A program made the position numbers and the translations under genes. The notes below the pieces were generated by a model that was given only the letters and a program-made list of their open reading frames with translations, had not been told where the DNA came from and searched no databases. Below are positions 46,476-55,537 of a DNA stretch of 64,000 nucleotides, in pieces. The first letter of the stretch is position 1; every line of letters starts with the position of its first letter. Location: NCBI GenBank assembly GCA_041392475.1, contig JAWKLZ010000002.1, positions 2,240,501-2,304,500 on the forward strand, given 5' to 3'. The DNA is from Chitinophagales bacterium. GTDB lineage: Bacteria; Bacteroidota; Bacteroidia; Chitinophagales; UBA2359.

Positions 46476-46639
46476 GTTTGCTCAATAGCATCGGACTTTG
46501 AAGATCAATAATATTTAACAAATTATGCATTACATCTTTTCACTGTAAAAAAAACATTGCTATGAAGGTATGGTCTATAAGAGGCTTAGTGGTTTTTAAT
46601 CCATTGCTAATCCTTAAAGGTAAGTAAGGCTCGTTAGAA

Positions 46640-47059
46640 TCAGCTATTTTCAAGTTTCGCAAAAGAGACCAATTTACCTTTATCACAAGATTGGAAACCA
46701 AGTGATTCATAAAATCCCCTTGTTTCTTTGTTGTCATCGGTTAGCAAGACTTTTTGCCTGATGTGGCTAAAGTTTTCGAGCATTTGTTTCATCAGCAGAG
46801 TACCAATTCCCCGTCTTTTGTAGGCCTTCAACACCAAAATATCTTGGATGTAGGCGATGGTGAATCCATCTCCTATCACCCTTATCAAGCCGACTAATTC
46901 GTCTTTTTCTTTTGCAATCAGGACATAGAGTGAGTTTTTGATGGCGTTTTCCAATTGTTCTGGATTCTGCGTGTAGGCAGTCCAGCCTGCATCATTGTAG
47001 AGCTTCAAAAGGGCAGTTTGAGGGATTTGATTGGTTTGTTGGTAGGTAATTGGGGTCAT
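46640..47059 (-). CDS. GNAT-family N-acetyltransferase, third gene of the ATPase-HNH operon
   Basis: 139 residues of a GNAT fold. Acetyl-CoA motif A is KAYKRRGIGTLLMKQML (R/Q-x-x-G-x-G/A). Preceding strands are YVLIAKEKDELVGLIRVIGD and AYIQDILVL, and the C-terminal ETRGFYESLGF motif is typical of small-molecule or peptide acetyltransferases. The start ATG overlaps the TGA of the HNH gene (ATGA, 47056-47059), so it is translated by coupling and belongs to the same operon. The substrate is unknown. Candidates include an antibiotic or amino group, a tRNA/aminoacyl-tRNA (as for GNAT toxins), or a modification of the HNH nuclease. The adjacency suggests, but does not prove, a joint role. Confidence 0.85.
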   Translation of the reverse strand: MTPITYQQTNQIPQTALLKLYNDAGWTAYTQNPEQLENAIKNSLYVLIAKEKDELVGLIRVIGDGFTIAYIQDILVLKAYKRRGIGTLLMKQMLENFSHIRQKVLLTDDNKETRGFYESLGFQSCDKGKLVSFAKLENS

Positions 47060-47781
47060 GGGAAAAACTGTTTGAGCATCGAAAAAAAGGCAGGCAGCTT
47101 TTCGGCAGTTTTGTCTAAAAATGCTTCTACATCAAATTTTTCTAATATCCTTGCATTGATGTCATCTAACTGATTGATTCGCAACTGAATGAGATTTTTG
47201 TTCTGCAAATCCAACAAATCAATCATGTATTTTGCCTTTTGTTGATCTATTTGGTTTCGGTCAGTATTTGGAGCGATATTTCCTTCAAAATCGTATTCAA
47301 AGAAGTTTTCAATATCGGCGATTTCAATTGGATTCAAAAACAGGCCTTCTTCAATTCCTTGTTTTTGCCCCAACTCCCCTTTTGTATGTCCACAAAAATC
47401 TTCAATGACTTCTGGTTCTTCAATACTACAATCAAATCCATTGCAGGAAACCGATAGGTTTTTGTGTTTAAAGGTTAGGTGTGCGTGAAGGTTGCGCTCT
47501 TTGATGTGTTCGATATGAGAATAAGCTATTGGGTTTTCTAACTTTTCTGGAATGGCTTGTTGGCAGTAAATACACAAACCCTGTTGTTCATTCAGCAAAT
47601 GGCTGTGCAAAGTGATTTTAATTTCTCCTCCTTCTCGTGATTGTGTGAATTTTTTCCAAGGCGTTTTGAGCTTGCTTCTTTTCTTGCTTTGAAGGTAAGT
47701 TTGCACATAGTTCTCTAACTTCTTTTTGACCACAAACGCTTCAAAATCATCACAAACGTTTTTCTTTTCAATGTGCCTCAT
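47056..47781 (-). CDS. HNH endonuclease, PtuB-like (TIGR02646-type)
   Basis: A 241-residue HNH nuclease with the zinc pair CIYCQQ (about 79-82), then the HNH core SHIEHIKERN, NLSVSCNG, and the CGHTKGE segment found in TIGR02646-type nucleases paired with AAA ATPases (as in Septu PtuB). Catalytic H is in IEHI, and the Asn and Cys ligands are present. The C-terminal half is helical (DLLDLQNKNLIQLRINQLDD). It starts 2 bp after the stop of the ATPase gene and overlaps the GNAT gene by 4 bp, so the three form one operon. The protein would cut DNA or RNA when the ATPase is triggered (inference from Septu). Confidence 0.85.
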   Translation of the reverse strand: MRHIEKKNVCDDFEAFVVKKKLENYVQTYLQSKKRSKLKTPWKKFTQSREGGEIKITLHSHLLNEQQGLCIYCQQAIPEKLENPIAYSHIEHIKERNLHAHLTFKHKNLSVSCNGFDCSIEEPEVIEDFCGHTKGELGQKQGIEEGLFLNPIEIADIENFFEYDFEGNIAPNTDRNQIDQQKAKYMIDLLDLQNKNLIQLRINQLDDINARILEKFDVEAFLDKTAEKLPAFFSMLKQFFP

Positions 47782-47783
47782 GA

Positions 47784-49106
47784 CTATGCGGTTTGCTTTT
47801 TTCGTTTGCGTTCTAAAAGTAATAGCTGGTTTTGAAGGCGCATAATATAAGGGTCTTTTCGCCCCAAATCTAAGGTTAATTCTTCAATCAATGCTTTTGC
47901 TTCAATGCTATCGAATTTTTCGGGAGTCAATAAAGTACGCAATTCGTCTATTTTTTCTTGTGTTTCTACATCTCTCAAGCTCTCTAAACCCATGATTTCC
48001 TGCAATACCCGATTGGGTTCTAAGCCTTTGGTGGGTTGGTCAGTTTTGCCCATGTTGATGACTTCTACTTTTTGGGTTTCTTCATTGATGGCAAGCAAGA
48101 AAAGGCTTTCGGGTTTGACAGAAGCGATGATATGAGGGGAATGAGTAGCGAGGAATACTTGGTTGTTTTTTCCTATGTTATTGTAAAATTTTGCCATTCG
48201 ACTTTGCCAACTTGGGTGTAAGGAATCTTCTGGTTCATCTACTAAAATAATGCTATTTTTTATATTCAAATGATGAAGATAAATTCCTCTATAATACAAA
48301 TGTTTTTCTCCACTTGATAAATCCTCAATTTTAACTTGTTCTTTATTTACGGTTTTAAATATGACTTGATTTGTTGAAATATCTTTAATCTTAGTATTGA
48401 CATTAATTCCTGACAATACTTTATTGTAATTTTCAATCTTTTTCTCTATAATATCATTTGCAGGTCTATTTCTATTTTGTAAAATATCTTCTAAGACATC
48501 TTCTATCACATATTTTTCAATTATATTTTTATGAATTTGGAAATCTAATTTTCTTAAAAGTGCATTGTCTTGTTGATTAATTTTTGCTTCTAAATCCTCT
48601 TTTGGGTTATTTTTGTAACTATTATTTTGAGAGAAAAAGTATTTATCATCGTTAATGTACGTTTCAGAAGGAATAAAGTAACATCTAAAAACAGATGGTT
48701 CTGGTAATTTATTTTGACTACTTAATTTCAAGAAATGATAAAAATCATTTTTACCACTATGTTTATCAAAAGTAAACTTATAAAACCCTGTAATTTCATT
48801 TTTTAAACTTAAAATTTTATCTGCAATTGCTTCGCCATGTATTGATTCAATGAATGATGTGTGAATTTCAAGAACCATTTCTACTTTTTCACAACTAAAT
48901 AATTCTGAAATCATTGATGGCACACTATAGTTTTCTAACTTATTTGAAAAAACATCACCAATCAATTTTAGCAAAGTAGTCTTCCCACTCCCATTTACCC
49001 CCGCCAATACAATCGTATCCAAAGTATTGCCGTCCTTGTCTGTAAAGTCAAACTCTACATCGTCAAATACTTTGTAGTTCTTTATTTTAAGTCGTCGGAT
49101 TTTCAT
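47784..49106 (-). CDS. AAA/SMC-like ATPase, PtuA-like, first gene of the HNH-GNAT operon
   Basis: 440 residues. Walker A AGVNGSGKTTLLKLIG (near residue 36) follows the ABC/SMC-like start MKIRRLKIKNYKVFDDVEF. The signature is IEDLSSGEKHLYYRG, Walker B is SIILVDEPEDSLHPSW, and the H-loop is FLATHSPHI. The middle (about 90-260) is a helical insertion with the AT-richest DNA of the region. It matches the OLD/RecF/PtuA-type AAA_21 ATPases that partner with HNH nucleases. The C-terminus (about 360-440) is a helical domain (DLGRKDPYIMRLQNQLLLLE) that may contact the nuclease. The composition is more AT-rich than that of aconitase next door, compatible with horizontal transfer. Confidence 0.85.
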   Translation of the reverse strand: MKIRRLKIKNYKVFDDVEFDFTDKDGNTLDTIVLAGVNGSGKTTLLKLIGDVFSNKLENYSVPSMISELFSCEKVEMVLEIHTSFIESIHGEAIADKILSLKNEITGFYKFTFDKHSGKNDFYHFLKLSSQNKLPEPSVFRCYFIPSETYINDDKYFFSQNNSYKNNPKEDLEAKINQQDNALLRKLDFQIHKNIIEKYVIEDVLEDILQNRNRPANDIIEKKIENYNKVLSGINVNTKIKDISTNQVIFKTVNKEQVKIEDLSSGEKHLYYRGIYLHHLNIKNSIILVDEPEDSLHPSWQSRMAKFYNNIGKNNQVFLATHSPHIIASVKPESLFLLAINEETQKVEVINMGKTDQPTKGLEPNRVLQEIMGLESLRDVETQEKIDELRTLLTPEKFDSIEAKALIEELTLDLGRKDPYIMRLQNQLLLLERKRKKQTA

Positions 49107-49154
49107 AGAGATTCATTATTTGTATGCTCAAAATAGCTAAAAACTTCCAAAATA

Positions 49155-49191
49155 AAAAGAGCTTCCTCCAATCATTGAAGAAAGCTCTTTT
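49155..49191 (-). terminator. Rho-independent terminator after aconitase
   Basis: 10-bp perfect stem AAAAGAGCTT / AAGCTCTTTT with a 17-nt loop, followed on the minus strand by TATTTTGG, 60 bp past the acn stop. It isolates acn from the defence-like operon. Confidence 0.75.
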
Positions 49192-49250
49192 AGCGAAAAC
49201 CAATTGAAGTGAGAAAACAAAAGTTTCTAAAACTTTTGTTTTCTAGCTGC

Positions 49251-51524
49251 TTACGCCAATCCGCCCTCTTCCCGAATTTTATTCAAAGCAGAACCTGCTA
49301 CAAACCAGCCAATTTGTACATCGTTGTAGGTGTGTTTCACTTCAAAGCTATCACTTGTACCGTCTTTGTGGTTCAACACAACCGTCAGGTTTTTGCCCGG
49401 TGCGAACTCGGTTAGACCCAATATGTCCACGCTATCGTCTTGACGAACCAAATCGTAGTCAGCAGGATTCACAAAGGTCAAAGCCAACATCCCTTGTTTC
49501 TTCAAGTTGGTTTCGTGGATACGAGCAAAAGATTTGACAATCACAGCTCTTGTCCCCAAGTGACGGGGTTCCATTGCAGCGTGCTCACGAGAAGAACCTT
49601 CTCCCAAGTTTTCTTCACCAAAAATCACTGTGCCAATACCAGCAGCTTTATACACCCTTGCGGAATCAGGTACCCCCATAAATTCATCCTTCAAAGTATT
49701 GTAAACCTTGTTTGTCAATTCATTGAAGTAGTTGATAGCTCCTGTATAGAGGTTGTTGGAGATATTGTCTAAGTGACCACGGAAACGCAACCATGGACCA
49801 GCCATTGAGATGTGGTCGGTGGTACATTTTCCTTTGGCTTTGATAAGCAACTGAAGGCCTTTTAAATCTGTTCCTTCCCAAGCTGCAAAAGGAGTCAATA
49901 ACTCAATTCGCTTGGAGTCGGGATCTACTTTTACTTCTACCTTGCTACCATCTTCGGCAGGAGCTTGATAGCCTCTATCTTCCACATCAAAACCTCTTGT
50001 TGGCAACTCATCACCCGTTGGAGGATCGAGCAAAATTTCTTCGCCGTCCGCATTGGTGATGGTATCAGTTAAAGGATTGAATTTCATGCTACCTCCCAAC
50101 ACCATTGCAGTCACTAATTCGGGCGATGCTACGAAAGAGTGCGTCAATGGATTTCCATCGTTTCTTTTCGCAAAGTTTCGATTGAAGGAGGTAATGATAG
50201 AGTTCTTTTTGTTGGGGTCTTTGGTGTGTCTTGCCCATTGTCCGATACATGGCCCACAAGCATTTGCCAATACGACACCGCCTATTTTTTCGAGTACGTC
50301 CAATTGACCGTCTCTTTGAACAGTGAAGCGAACTTGCTCAGAACCGGGGGTAATGGTGAATTCAGATTTAGCAATTAATTTTTTGTCAATTGCTTGTTGT
50401 GCGATGCTTGCAGCACGATCCAAATCTTCATAAGAGGAGTTGGTACAGCTACCAATCAAACCGACTTCCAATTTTTCGGGATAGCCATTTTCTTCAATTG
50501 CTTCCGCCAATTTGGATATGGGCCATGCCAAATCAGGTGTGAAAGGGCCATTGACATGAGGCTCTAAGGTAGAGAGGTCAATTTCAATCAGTTGGTCGTA
50601 ATAGTCTTCTGGATTTGCTTCAACTTCTGGGTCGGTCTGCAAATGCTCCAAAACGGTGTTGGCTAAGTCTGCCAAATCTGCACGATCTGTAGAGCGTAAG
50701 TATCTGTCCATTGCATCACCGTATTCAAAAATTGAAGTAGTCGCTCCAATTTCTGCACCCATATTGCAGATAGTTCCTTTACCTGTACAAGAAATTCCTC
50801 TTGCACCAGGCCCGAAATATTCTACAATAGCACCTGTTCCGCCTTTTACAGTCAGAATACCTGCTACCTTCAAAATTACGTCTTTGGCAGAAGTCCATCC
50901 GTTTAGTTCACCCGTCAATTTCACACCGATTAGCTTGGGCATCAACAGTTCCCACGGCATTCCTGCCATAACATCTACTGCGTCTGCACCACCTACTCCA
51001 ATGGCAACCATACCCAAACCACCTGCATTTGGGGTGTGTGAATCTGTCCCAATCATCATGCCTCCGGGAAAAGCATAGTTTTCAAGCACTACTTGATGGA
51101 TAATTCCTGCACCTGGTTTCCAAAAACCTAATCCATATTTGTTAGAAATGGAAGCAAGAAAATCATAGACTTCTTTGTTCACATCTATTGCAACTTCCAA
51201 ATCTTCATCTGCACCACTTTTGGCTTGAATCAAGTGATCGCAATGGACTGTTGAAGGAACGCCAACTTTTGGTTTACCTGCCATCATGAATTGAAGCAAT
51301 GCCATTTGAGCTGTTGCATCTTGCATCGCTACACGGTCAGGAGCAAAGTTCACATAATCTTTTGCTCTTCCGTAAGGCTCACTGGGCATATCTTCCCAAA
51401 GATGGGTATAGAGAATCTTTTCGCTCAAAGTCAAAGGGCGGTTCAACTTTGCACGTACTTGGGCAATTTTACCAGGCAATTTATCATATACTGCCTTAAT
51501 CATATCTAAATCGAATACTGCCAT
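49251..51524 (-). CDS. acn: Aconitate hydratase (mitochondrial-type)
   Basis: A 757-residue [4Fe-4S] enzyme interconverting citrate and isocitrate in the TCA cycle. Cluster cysteines lie in GLIGSCTNSSYEDL and in NACGPCIGQW. Further signatures are MIGTDSHTPNAGGLGMVAIG, GPGARGISCTGKGTICNMGAE, TPGSEQVRF and the C-terminal swivelling-domain motif GEGSSREHAAMEPRHLG. Length and these motifs match the mitochondrial-type aconitase (ACO2-like) rather than AcnA or AcnB of enteric bacteria. It has its own promoter box at 51577-51584 and a terminator, so it is monocistronic. No other TCA genes are nearby. Confidence 0.95.
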   Translation of the reverse strand: MAVFDLDMIKAVYDKLPGKIAQVRAKLNRPLTLSEKILYTHLWEDMPSEPYGRAKDYVNFAPDRVAMQDATAQMALLQFMMAGKPKVGVPSTVHCDHLIQAKSGADEDLEVAIDVNKEVYDFLASISNKYGLGFWKPGAGIIHQVVLENYAFPGGMMIGTDSHTPNAGGLGMVAIGVGGADAVDVMAGMPWELLMPKLIGVKLTGELNGWTSAKDVILKVAGILTVKGGTGAIVEYFGPGARGISCTGKGTICNMGAEIGATTSIFEYGDAMDRYLRSTDRADLADLANTVLEHLQTDPEVEANPEDYYDQLIEIDLSTLEPHVNGPFTPDLAWPISKLAEAIEENGYPEKLEVGLIGSCTNSSYEDLDRAASIAQQAIDKKLIAKSEFTITPGSEQVRFTVQRDGQLDVLEKIGGVVLANACGPCIGQWARHTKDPNKKNSIITSFNRNFAKRNDGNPLTHSFVASPELVTAMVLGGSMKFNPLTDTITNADGEEILLDPPTGDELPTRGFDVEDRGYQAPAEDGSKVEVKVDPDSKRIELLTPFAAWEGTDLKGLQLLIKAKGKCTTDHISMAGPWLRFRGHLDNISNNLYTGAINYFNELTNKVYNTLKDEFMGVPDSARVYKAAGIGTVIFGEENLGEGSSREHAAMEPRHLGTRAVIVKSFARIHETNLKKQGMLALTFVNPADYDLVRQDDSVDILGLTEFAPGKNLTVVLNHKDGTSDSFEVKHTYNDVQIGWFVAGSALNKIREEGGLA

Positions 51525-51576
51525 ATCTTGTGGATTGAATATTGATTATAAAATATTGTTGTTTATTCGTTGAAGG

Positions 51577-51584
51577 CAAATATA
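51577..51584 (-). promoter_or_regulatory. -7 box for acn
   Basis: TATATTTG on the minus strand, a perfect TAnnTTTG, 53 bp upstream of the acn start. The -33 position has no clear TTTG. Confidence 0.45.
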
Positions 51585-51783
51585 ATCAATTTTCAGTGAG
51601 CAATGAATTGAAAAGGGTAATAGCTTTGATAGCGTATATTTATAAGGCAGGATCCAAAGGTAAAATGAAGCCATCGAAGATTTTAGAGGGATGAAACTTT
51701 TGAAGTTTATTCTTGCAGATATGGAATGTTTGAAAATCACTATTCTTTCAAAAGAAAACTTCAAAAGTCCTTGATATCGCAGT

Positions 51784-52653
51784 TTACAAAGTTCTGGAAT
51801 ACAACTTTAATTCTTTTTCTCCCAATAAAAACAATTGACCACGTTCGATATTTATGGCATTGGAGCCAACGGTATTTGGTATATTCAAAGCGGTGATTTC
51901 TTTGGTGAAAAAGTCATAGACCATCACTCGGCCATCAAAAAAATACACAATCTTGTCGTTAATGATTTGAAAAGAATCCAAGTTTTCGGCTTGTAGGCTA
52001 AAATTGGGAATAGATGTATAGTAATTTCCAAATACATCAAAAACGATGATACCCATATTGGGTATGCCTAAAAATACCAATTGCCCTTCTGCAATGGTGC
52101 GCTCAATAATGAAATTGGGATGTACCTCTTCGCCCACCAGTTGTTGAATATCCAGACTTTGGTAAACGAGTTCGTAGTCGTGATTGATTTTTTTCAACCG
52201 GTGTTCATCCTCGTCATATATCCAGATATAGTTGTCGTTTGACAAAGCTGCTGCTGAAATGTTTTTGATTCCGATGTTTGAGAATTTATACAAACGGCGG
52301 GTATTCAAGCGCATATCGGTGGTGACAGCGGTTGCGAAATCCTTGAAGAAAATCAATACATTGAAGGGGCTGGTCGCATCTACTGAAGTAGGAATACCAA
52401 ACTTACTTTCACTAAAACTACCGACCAGATTACCAATTGAATCGTATTTCATCACCTGATTTCGGTCGGTAATCACATAGGAATTTTTCAAAAAATCGGT
52501 GGTCATGAATTTTCCTTCTACAGGAACTGTACTGACTAACTGATAGTTATCGTCATTGGCATACGTAAATGCCAAAAACGCTCCTACCACCAAACACAAA
52601 CTAACTGCCTTCAAAATAGCAGAGTTGTAAATTTTGTCCATCAAATTGTGCAT
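51784..52653 (-). CDS. Membrane-anchored propeller-like protein, unknown function
   Basis: 289 residues. An N-terminal hydrophobic segment (ILKAVSLCLVVGAFLAFTYA) acts as signal or anchor. The rest is made of short beta-strand repeats (YVITDRNQVMKYDSIGNLVG, IWIYDEDEHRLKKINHDYEL, GIIVFDVFGNYYTSIPNF, VMVYDFFTKEITALNIP), consistent with a 6-bladed propeller. Its start overlaps the 3' end of lpxH by 53 bp (41 bp if the ATG at 52641 is used), so it is co-transcribed and coupled. I do not recognise a specific family. A role at the inner membrane facing the periplasm is likely (inference). Confidence 0.7.
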   Translation of the reverse strand: MHNLMDKIYNSAILKAVSLCLVVGAFLAFTYANDDNYQLVSTVPVEGKFMTTDFLKNSYVITDRNQVMKYDSIGNLVGSFSESKFGIPTSVDATSPFNVLIFFKDFATAVTTDMRLNTRRLYKFSNIGIKNISAAALSNDNYIWIYDEDEHRLKKINHDYELVYQSLDIQQLVGEEVHPNFIIERTIAEGQLVFLGIPNMGIIVFDVFGNYYTSIPNFSLQAENLDSFQIINDKIVYFFDGRVMVYDFFTKEITALNIPNTVGSNAINIERGQLFLLGEKELKLYSRTL

Positions 52654-53359
52654 AAGAATTGAATTTTATCCAGTCACCTAAGTTGACATAACGGCTTTTA
52701 TCGTTCAGTCGTATGTCTAAGGGTATATGTCGGTGTCCGAAAATAAAGTAATCAATATCGGGGTTTTGTTCGAGCTTTCTTTTTGAATACAGAACGAGCC
52801 ATTCTTTGTCGTCGCCCCAATATTTGTCTGTTGGTTTTTCTTGTCCACGACTTTTGCGAGAAAAGTAGTTGGCAAGACCAATGGCAAAATTGGGGTGAAG
52901 GCGTGCGAATAGCCACTGACAAACTCGGTTGGTGAAGACTTTTTTGAGCATTTTGTAGCCCTTGTCGCCTGGCCCCAAGCCGTCGCCATGACCAATAAAG
53001 AAAGTTTTACCGCCGATTGTTCGAGTGATAGGTTGGTAATATACAGGAATGTCTAATTCTTGTTGAAAGTAATCGAACATCCAAACATCGTGGTTGCCTG
53101 TAAAAACCGAAATTTCTACGCCCATGTCCTTCAATTCGATGAGTTTGCCAAAAAAACGCAAATAACCTCTGGGTACTACGGTTTTGTATTCAAACCAAAA
53201 GTCGAATAAATCGCCTACCAAAAACAAATCACTTGCATCGTATTTTATACTGTCAAGCCACCTCACAAATCGTTTTTCACGTACTTTGCTGGCTTCAAGT
53301 GTAGGCGTGCCTAAGTGTAGGTCAGAGGCAAAATAAACTTTTTTTTCGGCAATAGCCAT
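52601..53359 (-). CDS. lpxH: UDP-2,3-diacylglucosamine diphosphatase
   Basis: A 252-residue metallophosphoesterase that hydrolyses UDP-2,3-diacylglucosamine to lipid X in lipid A synthesis, at the inner face of the inner membrane. All five metal-binding motifs are present: SDLHLG, VGDLFD, TGNHDVW, GHGD and FGHRHIP. Length matches LpxH-type enzymes in Bacteroidota. It is transcribed ahead of a membrane-anchored propeller-like protein that overlaps its last codons. No other lpx genes are in the window. Confidence 0.88.
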   Translation of the reverse strand: MAIAEKKVYFASDLHLGTPTLEASKVREKRFVRWLDSIKYDASDLFLVGDLFDFWFEYKTVVPRGYLRFFGKLIELKDMGVEISVFTGNHDVWMFDYFQQELDIPVYYQPITRTIGGKTFFIGHGDGLGPGDKGYKMLKKVFTNRVCQWLFARLHPNFAIGLANYFSRKSRGQEKPTDKYWGDDKEWLVLYSKRKLEQNPDIDYFIFGHRHIPLDIRLNDKSRYVNLGDWIKFNSYAQFDGQNLQLCYFEGS

Positions 53360-53597
53360 TCAGAATTAAAATTAAAATGACCATGAAAATCAACAGATAT
53401 TGTAGTTTTCATGAGTTTGTTAGGCAATAAGACCATTTAAGCAGGAAATTGACTGCTCATTTTTTCTGTACTTCCTTCCACAAAATTACGGAAAATCTTT
53501 GAAGGAAAAACGAAAAAGTGGGGTAGCAATTGCTGTTTTATAAATGAATGAAAATGAATACAAAACAGATTGTCATTGCCATTTTGTTTTCAATTCT

Positions 53598-54089
53598 TTA
53601 TGCTGCTCTTTGGCTAAGATGATAGAGTGTGTTGAATTCGATTTCTTTGGTGATGAAACAGCCTGATTCCATGAATTGAAATATTGTCTGCGCTCGATCA
53701 CTTTCATATACAAATTCGCTGATGTTGAGCTGAATGGATTTCCACATTCTTGCATCAAAACCAGAGAGTAAATTGGAAACAGAGGCATAACGGCATAAAT
53801 TCAACTCAGTTCCAGCATTGATTTGAAGGTTGATGACGACTGCTTTTGAGTCAAGAAGTTTGTAAACCTTCAATTCTTTGTCGGTACGCTGTTCTAAAAA
53901 TTCAATTTCATTTAGATTATCTTCCATCACCAAATCACTGAAATCATCTACCAATTTTTGGACATATTTCGGATTGGTTTTTTGTAAATCAGACCATTGA
54001 GACGTATCAATGGCATTTTGAGCTAAAAATTGTAGAAACTGAGAGGTGCGGTCCTCAAGTTCTTCATAAGTAAGTCTTCGAAATTTCAT
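53598..54089 (-). CDS. DUF6495-like protein
   Basis: 163 residues, cytoplasmic, no signal peptide. The N-terminal helical part (MKFRRLTYEELEDRTSQFLQ, SDLQKTNPKYVQKLVDDFSD) is followed by a beta-rich end (FLEQRTDKELKVYKLLDSKA, NLQINAGTELNL). This resembles DUF6495, a small protein family widespread in Bacteroidota and without a known function. The assignment rests on recalled similarity only. It is monocistronic. Confidence 0.6.
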   Translation of the reverse strand: MKFRRLTYEELEDRTSQFLQFLAQNAIDTSQWSDLQKTNPKYVQKLVDDFSDLVMEDNLNEIEFLEQRTDKELKVYKLLDSKAVVINLQINAGTELNLCRYASVSNLLSGFDARMWKSIQLNISEFVYESDRAQTIFQFMESGCFITKEIEFNTLYHLSQRAA

Positions 54090-54267
54090 AGGCAGTTAAT
54101 TATTTTTGTGATCAACTTCTCTATCGCTTATTCAGTAGTTTTCTGAATGACTATAAAAGAAGTCAAAATGTTCATTGGTTTGAGTTTAATTTTAATGCAT
54201 ACTTTTACTGGCTGAATAGTGGTTTTAGTGCTTTATTGGTTTCCGCATTGATTGTTTATATTACTTA

Positions 54268-54348
54268 AACCCACCCCTTACCCCTCCCAAGAGGGGAATT
54301 TCCCACTTGGTACAAGTATTCCCCTCCTTGGAGGGGCAGGGGTGGGTT
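54268..54348. repeat. Compound GC-rich palindromic repeat (REP-like)
   Basis: 81 bp. Outer arms AACCCACCCCTTACCCCTCC and, at the other end, the near-complement ending GGGGCAGGGGTGGGTT; inner sub-hairpins around AGAGGGGAAT and ATTCCCCTCC. It is far richer in GC than its surroundings. A half-copy lies at about 26362-26390. It ends 20 bp before the surviving transposase fragment. Confidence 0.65.
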
Positions 54349-54367
54349 GCGATTTATTCCTTTTTAA

Positions 54368-55280
54368 TGTGACCGAGAAGGGCAAAATCGCCAACGCTAT
54401 CGTTTTGGTTTACCTGTTAGGGCGCTCAAAAAACAATATCGTAAAATTAGAGCTAAATTATCGGCAGGTTATGAACGGTTTAAGGAATTGGATAGGGATA
54501 AGAATAGCCAACTAATCAGCATGATAAAAAGAGCATTGAAACATGGATATGTACCTGATTATGTGTTGTTTGATGCTTGGTTCTGCTGCGAAAAAACATT
54601 GAAGGCTATCCGTTTACTTCGACAAGGAGTCATTCACATAGTGGCTGCTTGTAAAATGGGCAATGCCAAATACAACTATTTATCCAAAGAAATGTCAAGC
54701 TGGGCAGATTTTAAAAACATTGCGAAAAGTTCATAAACGTAAGCCCAAAAGATGCCGCCTACTTGGGTGTTATTATTATACCGTGGTGGTGGATTATAAA
54801 GGTATGGAAGTCAAGTTGTTTTTTGTTAGGTATACTAAACGAAGCAAATGGAGACTTTTACTGACTACCCAAACAAGCCTTCGTTTTACTCAGGCTATGG
54901 AAATCTATGCTATTCGATGGTCTATTGAGGTCTTTTTCAAAGAAGTAAAGCAACTTTTAGGTATTCAAAAATGTGCTTCCAGAGATTTTGATGCTCATAT
55001 TGCTCATACCACTTTAACTTTGATTCAATATGTTATGTTGAGTTTGCATAAACGCTTTTCAGATTATGAAACGATTGGCGGCTTATTCAGAGCTATCAGA
55101 GACCAATATATTCAAGCAACGATTGCTCAAAGACTGTGGCAAATCATGATTTCTATTCTCACACGATTGGTTCAAAAGATAGAATGTGATATGGAACTGG
55201 TCTTGCAGTTAATTATTCATGACAACGATTTCAGGCAATTATTTTCGGGTATGGTGCAGCTTAAAGTACAAGATGAATAG
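54368..55280 (+). pseudogene. Degraded IS4-family transposase
   Basis: The N-terminal ~150 residues of a DDE transposase are missing. What remains opens at 54368 without a start codon (CDREGQNRQRYRFGLP), continues through DYVLFDAWFCC (second catalytic aspartate), shifts frame near 54700-54730, and runs on in another frame through LGCYYYTVVVDYKG and YAIRWSIEVFFKEVKQLLG (the Y-(2)-R-(3)-E-(6)-K motif of the IS4 family), to LQLIIHDNDFRQLFSG. Both the 5' truncation and the frameshift inactivate it. The 5' end abuts a GC-rich palindromic repeat. Confidence 0.8.
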
Positions 55281-55284
55281 GAGA

Positions 55285-55411
55285 TAAGCATTTGTTTAGA
55301 ACCTAAATGGAAAAACATAACTAAGTGGCTTATTTACAATTATTTATAATCTATCAACATCTATAAATATCTTATATTAAAACATAAAAACAATTAACTA
55401 ACAAATGCTTA
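55285..55411. repeat. 12-bp inverted repeat downstream of the IS4 remnant
   Basis: TAAGCATTTGTT at 55285-55296 and its exact complement at 55400-55411, 103 bp apart in AT-rich DNA, just after the transposase stop. It may include the element's right end or a small non-autonomous derivative (inference). Confidence 0.4.
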
Positions 55412-55537
55412 CTTTTTTAAGTGGCGATGCGAAACTTAAATAAATTGTAAAGGTAATTTTATTGGAGGTTTAAAATATTAAATTAGGCTTACATTCCTGT
55501 TATCTTTTCAACAAAAATATGAAACTGCTTCAAAAAA

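Noticed and set aside
54268..55280. Intact IS element
   Set aside because: The transposase is truncated at the 5' end and frameshifted, so it is a remnant rather than an active element.
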